This document shows positions 1 to 5,299 of a stretch of DNA of 7,943 bases, in pieces. Within the stretch, counting starts at the first letter, position 1. Every line of letters starts with the position of its first letter. Below the pieces are notes generated by a model, which had not been told where the DNA came from, ran no database searches, and saw only the letters and a list, made by a program, of their open reading frames with translations. This stretch comes from CAYRVF01 sp964427535 (GTDB taxonomy: Bacteria > Chloroflexota > Ktedonobacteria > Ktedonobacterales > JADMIN01). Both the position numbers and the translations under genes were made by a program. The stretch lies in NCBI GenBank assembly GCA_964427535.1, contig CAYRVF010000175.1, positions 1 through 7,943 on the forward strand, read 5' to 3'.

Positions 1-1238
1 GATGGCGGCGTGACCTCAGTGGACGTGGCGGCAACGAGCCCGACGGCACGCTCCTGATAGTGCCCGACGATGACGCGGCGTGCCGAAGGCGCTACACTGA
101 TGACGTGCTGCGGTTCTGGATCGGGGAGTAATGTCCCCTCCCATCCATCCGTCGCCGGTAGAAGGGCCATTCGAGGCAGTGGACGCACGATCGTGCTGAG
201 CTGCACCTGACCACCCGTCGCCAGATCGCGCCAGGCAAGACGCCATGGATTATCGAGCGTGTGCGGAACGAGGGCACCGCGCGAATGGCCGGGACCGGCG
301 GAGCCGCGAGGAATCGCCACATCTGGTACGACCGCGACGGCACCGGCCAGCGACGGCAGTCGCCGACGGATCGCGACCTCGCGCGCAAGGTGTAGCCAAC
401 GCTCAATGTGGCGCACAGACTCGGCCAGGATGAGTACGGGTGGGAACGCCTCATACACCTTCCAGCGCTCCGGACACTCTCGATAGCTCAGCAACGTATC
501 GAGCGCCCGGCTGGCGGTGTCCCAATCCTGCACCTGGTGATCGGCGAGCAGGAGGATGGAATACCACCGATCAACCAGCTCCCAGATGTAGGACTCCTCC
601 ATCGCCGGGTCGTCGTCCCTCGGCACCGAAGATGTTGCTGCAACCCTGGCGAGACGCGCTGGCACTCCAAACGTGCCAGGAGGCAACGCGCGCTGGCCCA
701 TCATCTGACCTGTCATCTGTCCGGTTACATGCAGCGTCACCACGGCATCCAGCTTCAGGCGGAGGGGATGCTCGCGAAAGCGAAAGGGGTGGCTGTAGTC
801 GCGCGCCCAGTGCCAGGCGCCGCGTACACGGTGCCCGCGTTCGCCAAGCGCCCTTTGTGCCCCGACCAGCATGCCACCGACAAACGCTTGCATGCGGACG
901 AGCTGGCGGATGCGCGGTAGCGCGGTGAGCAAACGCCGCTCGTCCGTCCGCCAGCTGCGGGCGAGCCGCTGTGGCGCGGAGCCGCACGCCGCCGCGAGGA
1001 CGCGGATGCCCAGATCGGAGAGATGATAGCAGCGCTCGGTCCCCTGGTGCGCGAGGCAGGCCGGCGTGACGTGTTCGATCAGCCCGGGGGTCTCCATCTC
1101 GTCCAGGCGGCGCGATATGGTGGTTCGGCTCACGCCGCAGAACGTCGCGAGGTCGTCGATCCGTAGGAGCGGACAGCGCAAGAGCCACTGCAGCAGTTCC
1201 CAATCGACCGCCGCGGTGAGAAAGCTCGGCGACGCCAC
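1..1238 (-). CDS. Winged-helix protein resembling replication-relaxation family (3' end beyond window)
   Basis: The minus strand is open without a stop from 1373 to base 1; 412 codons remain if GTG 1238 is the start. Numbered from there, a winged helix-turn-helix lies at about 10-77: WELLQWLLRCPLL, then DDLATFCGVSRTTISRRL (recognition helix), LIEHV and a wing ending YHLSDLG. The later part has KLDAVVTL (D164), YIWELVDRW (E220) and FPPVLILAESVR (265-276). This order recalls Replic_Relax proteins of plasmids and conjugative elements, whose second domain looks like a PD-(D/E)XK nuclease fold, but the usual catalytic Lys after the Glu is not evident here. It probably binds DNA in replication, relaxation or control of the element. 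GTG 1373 (a GTGA overlap) and ATG 1334 are alternative starts; the extra 45 codons have poor codon bias. The C-terminus is missing. The fold of the first domain is fairly sure; the family name is tentative. Confidence 0.78.
   Translation of the reverse strand, partial: MASPSFLTAAVDWELLQWLLRCPLLRIDDLATFCGVSRTTISRRLDEMETPGLIEHVTPACLAHQGTERCYHLSDLGIRVLAAACGSAPQRLARSWRTDERRLLTALPRIRQLVRMQAFVGGMLVGAQRALGERGHRVRGAWHWARDYSHPFRFREHPLRLKLDAVVTLHVTGQMTGQMMGQRALPPGTFGVPARLARVAATSSVPRDDDPAMEESYIWELVDRWYSILLLADHQVQDWDTASRALDTLLSYRECPERWKVYEAFPPVLILAESVRHIERWLHLAREVAIRRRLPSLAGAVAVVPDVAIPRGSAGPGHSRGALVPHTLDNPWRLAWRDLATGGQVQLSTIVRPLPRMALLPATDGWEGTLLPDPEPQHVISVAPSARRVIVGHYQERAVGLVAATSTEVTPP
690..725 (-). repeat. 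Imperfect 12-base repeat encoding TGQM-TGQM-MGQR
   Basis: Three consecutive 12-base units on the minus strand, the first two differing at only two positions, encode TGQM, TGQM and MGQR. They lie in the winged-helix protein between the two segments that would form the nuclease-like core (after KLDAVVTL, before YIWELVDRW), so they fall in what looks like an inserted loop. Confidence 0.55.
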
Positions 1239-1244
1239 TGGACG

Positions 1245-1250
1245 TCTCTC
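1245..1250 (-). promoter_or_regulatory. Possible ribosome-binding site for the winged-helix gene
   Basis: GAGAGA on the minus strand, 6 bases before GTG 1238. It is a partial Shine-Dalgarno match and supports 1238 as the start, but on its own it is weak evidence. Confidence 0.35.
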
Positions 1251-1269
1251 GATGGCCTGGCGCTCAGCA

Positions 1270-1380
1270 CTACTTCGGCATTTGCGAGTGGAGGGGTGGA
1301 TTCTCTTGGCTGGTCGGCGGGAACTGGATGTCATCCCAGCCAGAGGAGTCTTCGCGGATGTCCTGGTCGTCACGGCGCAT
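1270..1380 (-). CDS. Possible small protein of 36 residues, function unknown
   Basis: An ATG at 1380 follows GAGG by 6 bases and opens a frame that stops with TAG at 1272-1270. It overlaps the last 11 bases of the coupling-ATPase gene. The product is acidic near its N-terminus (RRDDQDIRED, 2-11), has a GWDDIQFPP segment (14-22), and is Pro/Ser/Gln-rich after that. Third-position G+C in this frame is 28 of 36 codons. The same bases read in the winged-helix frame give about 62%, with AGG, AGA and AGT codons unlike the rest of that gene, which reaches about 85% in the 20 codons after its first Trp. That favours this frame as the coding one. I do not recognise the product. It could be a non-coding spacer, or a relic of a longer coupling-ATPase tail reached by a +1 shift. 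Confidence 0.42.
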   Translation of the reverse strand: MRRDDQDIREDSSGWDDIQFPPTSQENPPLHSQMPK

Positions 1381-4300
1381 GTTCCCCCTCATCCCTATCC
1401 TCTGGATCGTCTTCGGGGTCATCATCATCATGATCATCGGCAGACGCCTCCTCGCCTTCCCATTCCGTCGCCGAGGCTGCCGCTCGTGGCGCCGTGGATG
1501 CGCGCGGGTCCCTACGGGCCGCGTCCTCTCCGTCCCGCTCTCCGTCCCGCGCATCACGCCCATCATCTGCGGGCTGCCATTCGCCCGCGCGCGGTGCGTT
1601 TCCCGCCAATTGGCCCTCAGAGAGCAGCGCGGTGAACCCATGATTCGGGCTTCGCCGCTTTCTGCCCCAGTTGGACCGCCGCTTTCCGGATTTCGCCGTG
1701 CTGCTCACGTTGGTACTCGCGCCTTCCTGGCTGCTGGTCTGCCGAGCGGGCGTCGGATCCAGCCGTGCGGTGGTTGTCGTGTCCGGCACTTTTGACATGT
1801 CCGTCGCCTCCGTTGTGTTGTCGTTGCCCGATTCAGGCACCGTCGGCGCCGTCATATTCGCGCCCGCATGCTCCGGTCTGCCTGCCAGGTGCGATCCAGG
1901 ATCTCCGCGCTGCGGAACTGGCAGCCCCGGCCGTTCAGACGGTACGGGGTCGCCTTGACGCGGCGAGTTCCCGGTGGCAGAGTGGGTCTGCGCGCGTCGC
2001 GCTGGTTCGCCTTCTCGCTGACCACGTTGACTGTGCTGCTGATGCTGGTGCTGCTCCGCCAGTGCCTTGCGCCGCAGAGCGGCATGGGCGATGAGCGTAT
2101 CCACGCTATCCACGAAGCGACCGAGGCGGCGCTGGCTGCGCCGACGCAGCACCTCCGCCTGTGCCCATGCCTTTGTATCGAGCGCGGGCGGCGGGTCGAG
2201 TGCGAGCGAGAAGACCGGCGCGCGCCGGCCATGAATCGTCAGCCGCGCGTAGCAGGAAAAGTCATCAAGATTGATGAGGTCCGTTGCTTCGACCACGCCG
2301 TCCAACTCGCGCTCCACCATGCGCGCATCCTCGGCGCTCATGGCGAAGGCGAACAGTTGATCGACATTCGCCAGTACCGTCGGCCGCAACGTTCTGTCGA
2401 GCGCGTCGAGGTGCGAGAGGGCCTGCGTCGCCAAGGCGAAGCTCGCGCCGTACTTGCGCAGCTCCGAGAGCATCGCGCCGAAGTCCACGCCCTCCAGCGT
2501 CTGGAACTCGTCCACCAGCACCCGTGCTCGCCGGCGGCGTTCCGCTTCGATAGCCGCCTGCTCGCCAACCGTCACCTGGAGGAAGCCCAGCAGCGTCGCC
2601 CCGATCAGTGAGGAGGTATCGTGCCCGACGATGCCGCGGGCCGTCTTGACGAGGATGACCCGGTTCTGCTGGATCGCCTCGGCCATGTTGAGGGTCGAGC
2701 GGCCCTGCCCGACGATTCGCCGCGCGACGACCGAGTGGGCGAACTTATCCAGCTTGGTCGTTACTGGCGTGATGATGTCCTGTTGCAGCCGGGGCTGGAG
2801 CGCCTCGAAGCGCATCCAGAACTCCGTGAGGGCCGGATCCTGGACGCGGGCCATGAGGCTATGGCGGAATGCCGCGAAGGTCATCAGCGGCGTAGCGTCG
2901 AGCAGGGTCAGCTGCCGGTCGGGACCGTCTTGCGGGTCGCGCTCGACCTCTACTTGGTTGGCCTCATGTAGCGTCTTCAGCGCGGCTTCGAGCGCCGACT
3001 CCATGCGCGGTCCCCAGAAGTCTTTCCAGATCTGAGAGAAGACCGCGATCATGTTGGAGACGGCCTTGTCGCGGTCGGGGTTGAGCGTCACGTCGAGCGG
3101 GTTGAGGCCGATGGGGTACACGCGGTCGCCCAGGTCCACCAGCAGCACGTCGTCGCGTCGGTGTTCAGGGATGAGCGCGAGGACCGTCTCCGCGAGGTCG
3201 CCATGGGGGTCAATGAGCACCAGACCGCAATCATTCTCGCTGAGCGCCGCCCGCGCCAGGGAGAGCAGTAAGGTGGATTTGCCCTTGCCGGTCTTGGCGA
3301 TGGCGAGCGCGTTGCGCCGGGTGGCGTCGGACGGCAGGCAAACGGGAAGCGTATGCCCCGCGTGGGTCGAGAGACCGACACGGAATGCCTCGTGCGCCTG
3401 GCTGAGCGCGGACGGTACGAGCAGCGTGCGAGCGCGTGTGCGCTCGACGAAGGGTAGATCGGCAAGATCGTCCGCCTGGGGCAGGTGCCAGAGCGCCGCG
3501 ACGTCGGCGACACTCAGCATGTGCGCCGAGCCGCGCACGCCCCGTTGCCACCCTATCGCTCGGTGGTGCCGCCGGTGACGCCCGAGACGCCCGGCCGGCG
3601 TTACCGGCGTGACGATGCGCTGGGCCGCGCGCCGGGAGAGCCAGTGCGGGACGAAGTAGCCGCCGTTCGCGAGGTGGTACTGTCGGTACGCGGACAGGAA
3701 GCCTTCCAGGGTCTCGCGTCGCAGTCGCGCCTGCCAGCGCACTGCCGTTCGCATCAGCGCGATGCGGCGCCGGGACCTCTGCATGTCCCGGACCCACATG
3801 CGGATATAGCGGCGCGCGAGTCGCAGACGGGCAGATGGAGCAGCGCGCCACAGGCCGACTACCACACGCACCGGCGCAGCATTGACGAAGTTCGTGCGTA
3901 TCGCACGCAGAGTGGCGCTCGCCCGCAAACAAGTCCGTCGCCAGGACTGGCGCCCCAATTGCCACCACCACGTCCATAGGGTCCACACGTTGCCTGGGTA
4001 CCAGTGCCGTGTTGCCGGCGACGCCGCGAATACACCCGACGCGCTCGACACGCCCGCGAAGACTGCGGCTCCTTGCGCCTTCGCAGGAGCACGCGGCGAA
4101 GTCGTTGTGAGGATATCAGGCCGTGATTCAAGGGCCACACCCTCAGATCTGGATAAGTTGGCGGTGCCATGCTTCCCCCCATGTGACTGCCGGGCAGCGC
4201 GGCGCACCGTACCAGGAACGACATCTGGCGGCCCATCTGGGCCGATGACCAGCAGTCGGAGCCGCGCATGATAGGCGACGCGCCCGGTCTTCTCCTGCAC

Positions 4301-5299
4301 AAGCTGTTGGTCATACAGTGGCATTGGATGGAGCCAGCCACGAATTCGCCCGCGCACCCAGGCGGCGCACACGAGGAGCATGACGAGTGCGAACAGGAGG
4401 ACGCCGCCGCAGGCGACGAGCCACAGGAGTTGCGCTGGAGTCAGGTGGACCAAGCCGCGCTGACGGAGCAACTCAGACGCATCCTGCCGGAGCCAGGCCG
4501 GAAGGCGGGAGCCATAGCGTTGTGCCAGCACGGCTACACCCACTAGCGCGAGCAGGCCCAGCACGAGCGGCAGACCGAGTTCGCCGCCACTCCCCGGGTC
4601 GGTGCGGCTCTGCGCTAACTGCCACCGCTCACGCGCACGCTCTGGTTCGAGCGCATGCTCGAGCGCCATCCGCTGGTGCGGCGCGGACCAGGCATCGCGT
4701 GCAGGCGCAAGGGCCAGTTGTACGACCGTACGCATGTCTGAGGGGAGACTGGAAAACGCGGCCAGCAGCCCCAATAAGGGGTCTGCGCCTTCTTGGACAC
4801 GCTCGCGGGCGCCTGGCGTGCGGAGTGGTAGATACGGTCCCGCACCAGGCCGTAGCTCGAGCGCGGTGAGCGCCTCTCCTGGCGCGAGATGTAACGCATC
4901 CTCATCAGACGCAAGCGGGCGGATGATTGCCTGGGGATAGCGGGCACGAATCTGACGCACCACCTCCTCCAAGGAGCCTGCGTCAGCCGCCCGCACGACA
5001 AAACGTCGCGCACTGGCAGTGCCGATCAGCTCGAGGGCGATCGGCCGATGTACAGCATGGGCCAGTGCGGCCATGCCGGTCTCCAGTGCCACCACCTCAC
5101 GCGTGGTGCGTCGAGGCGGGATGACTTCAACCGTGCGGACCGACGCAATGGGCGTCCGCAGGGGCGCATCCCGCGCATCCCGCGCATCTGGCGTGTCCCA
5201 TGCAACTGGCGCCCGAGGCTGCGGTACCGATGCCTGCCATGTCGTCCGCCCTGTGAAATCGGTGTCTGTGGGCGGTCTCTGCGTACGACGCATGCTCAA
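1370..5299 (-). CDS. Coupling-type conjugative ATPase (VirD4/TraG/HerA-like), membrane-anchored
   Basis: A 1309-residue protein likely to pump DNA into a type IV secretion channel. Residues 60-205 form a globular N-terminal domain with YLPLRT (156-161). Two membrane segments follow at about 241-260 and 290-314. Residues 360-590 are Arg- and Trp-rich and not recognised. The motor starts near LSVADVAALWHLP (595-607). Walker A is AKTGKGKST (668-676), with Ala in place of the first Gly, which the P-loop consensus allows. Next come LIDPHGDL (695-702), GLNPLD (731-736), Walker B VLVDEFQ (927-933, D930-E931) and the LATQALSHLD segment (956-965). From about 1080 the tail is disordered: a His/Gln run, a basic patch KRRSNWGRKRRS (1206-1217) and an acidic end (1281-1307). 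The start may be TTG 5299, giving a TTGA overlap, or ATG 5293 (two codons shorter). The motor also resembles HerA/FtsK ATPases, but VirB4 next door favours conjugation. Confidence 0.93.
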   Translation of the reverse strand: MSMRRTQRPPTDTDFTGRTTWQASVPQPRAPVAWDTPDARDARDAPLRTPIASVRTVEVIPPRRTTREVVALETGMAALAHAVHRPIALELIGTASARRFVVRAADAGSLEEVVRQIRARYPQAIIRPLASDEDALHLAPGEALTALELRPGAGPYLPLRTPGARERVQEGADPLLGLLAAFSSLPSDMRTVVQLALAPARDAWSAPHQRMALEHALEPERARERWQLAQSRTDPGSGGELGLPLVLGLLALVGVAVLAQRYGSRLPAWLRQDASELLRQRGLVHLTPAQLLWLVACGGVLLFALVMLLVCAAWVRGRIRGWLHPMPLYDQQLVQEKTGRVAYHARLRLLVIGPDGPPDVVPGTVRRAARQSHGGKHGTANLSRSEGVALESRPDILTTTSPRAPAKAQGAAVFAGVSSASGVFAASPATRHWYPGNVWTLWTWWWQLGRQSWRRTCLRASATLRAIRTNFVNAAPVRVVVGLWRAAPSARLRLARRYIRMWVRDMQRSRRRIALMRTAVRWQARLRRETLEGFLSAYRQYHLANGGYFVPHWLSRRAAQRIVTPVTPAGRLGRHRRHHRAIGWQRGVRGSAHMLSVADVAALWHLPQADDLADLPFVERTRARTLLVPSALSQAHEAFRVGLSTHAGHTLPVCLPSDATRRNALAIAKTGKGKSTLLLSLARAALSENDCGLVLIDPHGDLAETVLALIPEHRRDDVLLVDLGDRVYPIGLNPLDVTLNPDRDKAVSNMIAVFSQIWKDFWGPRMESALEAALKTLHEANQVEVERDPQDGPDRQLTLLDATPLMTFAAFRHSLMARVQDPALTEFWMRFEALQPRLQQDIITPVTTKLDKFAHSVVARRIVGQGRSTLNMAEAIQQNRVILVKTARGIVGHDTSSLIGATLLGFLQVTVGEQAAIEAERRRRARVLVDEFQTLEGVDFGAMLSELRKYGASFALATQALSHLDALDRTLRPTVLANVDQLFAFAMSAEDARMVERELDGVVEATDLINLDDFSCYARLTIHGRRAPVFSLALDPPPALDTKAWAQAEVLRRRSQRRLGRFVDSVDTLIAHAALRRKALAEQHQHQQHSQRGQREGEPARRAQTHSATGNSPRQGDPVPSERPGLPVPQRGDPGSHLAGRPEHAGANMTAPTVPESGNDNTTEATDMSKVPDTTTTARLDPTPARQTSSQEGASTNVSSTAKSGKRRSNWGRKRRSPNHGFTALLSEGQLAGNAPRAGEWQPADDGRDARDGERDGEDAARRDPRASTAPRAAASATEWEGEEASADDHDDDDPEDDPEDRDEGEHAP
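1382..1390 (-). promoter_or_regulatory. Ribosome-binding site at the end of the coupling-ATPase gene
   Basis: GAGGGGGAA on the minus strand. The GAGG lies 6 bases before an ATG at 1380 (small ORF), and the run ends 8 bases before a GTG at 1373, which is in frame with the left-edge winged-helix gene. It is the strongest such site at this junction and could serve either start; spacing from GAGG favours the ATG. Confidence 0.5.
1419..1438 (-). repeat. GAT-triplet run encoding the poly-Asp stretch
   Basis: The plus strand has a tcatcatcatca run followed by tgatcatc. On the coding strand this gives Asp-Asp-His-Asp-Asp-Asp-Asp (about residues 1288-1294), the core of the acidic end of the coupling ATPase. 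Such short triplet runs can vary in length without shifting the frame. Confidence 0.6.
1527..1550 (-). repeat. Perfect 12-base tandem duplication in the coupling-ATPase tail
   Basis: Two identical adjacent copies of tctccgtcccgc on the plus strand. They encode RDGE twice (about residues 1251-1258) in the charged tail. The perfect identity at synonymous positions suggests a recent duplication or slippage. Confidence 0.8.
2034..2056 (-). repeat. CAG/CAC/CAT-rich run encoding a Gln/His stretch
   Basis: The plus strand reads as repeated ctg, atg and gtg-like triplets. On the coding strand it gives an alternating Gln/His run (about residues 1082-1089), just after the last recognisable motor sequence of the coupling ATPase. 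It marks the start of the disordered tail. Confidence 0.5.
5164..5188 (-). repeat. Nine-base tandem repeat, nearly three copies, in the coupling-ATPase gene
   Basis: The plus strand reads gcgcatccc twice and then a partial third copy gcgcatc. On the coding strand it gives Asp-Ala-Arg, Asp-Ala-Arg, Asp-Ala (residues 38-45) in the disordered N-terminus. The unit is a multiple of three, so gain or loss of a copy keeps the frame. Confidence 0.7.

Noticed and set aside
408..928. Two overlapping plus-strand ORFs of 162 and 170 residues
   Set aside because: They are antisense to the winged-helix gene and have the low-complexity composition expected from high-GC reverse frames.
571..1203. Minus-strand ORF of 210 residues
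   Set aside because: It is a shifted frame of the winged-helix gene. The product is Arg/Pro/Ala/His-rich with no motif, while the other frame gives a clear helix-turn-helix.
1381..1641. Upstream extension of the small ORF to a 123-residue protein
   Set aside because: Above 1380 it only shadows the coupling-ATPase tail (Met run from the GAT triplets, Arg-rich), so only the part from ATG 1380 is considered.
1868..2611. Plus-strand ORF of 247 residues
   Set aside because: It is antisense to the Walker B and tail region of the coupling ATPase. No recognisable domain and no convincing start context.
2454..3035. Plus-strand ORF of 193 residues rich in Ser and Arg
   Set aside because: It is a reverse-frame shadow of the conserved motor domain; the Ser/Arg bias is typical of antisense frames.
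3231..3986. Minus-strand ORF of 251 residues
   Set aside because: It is a shifted frame inside the coupling-ATPase gene, which carries Walker A in its own frame here.
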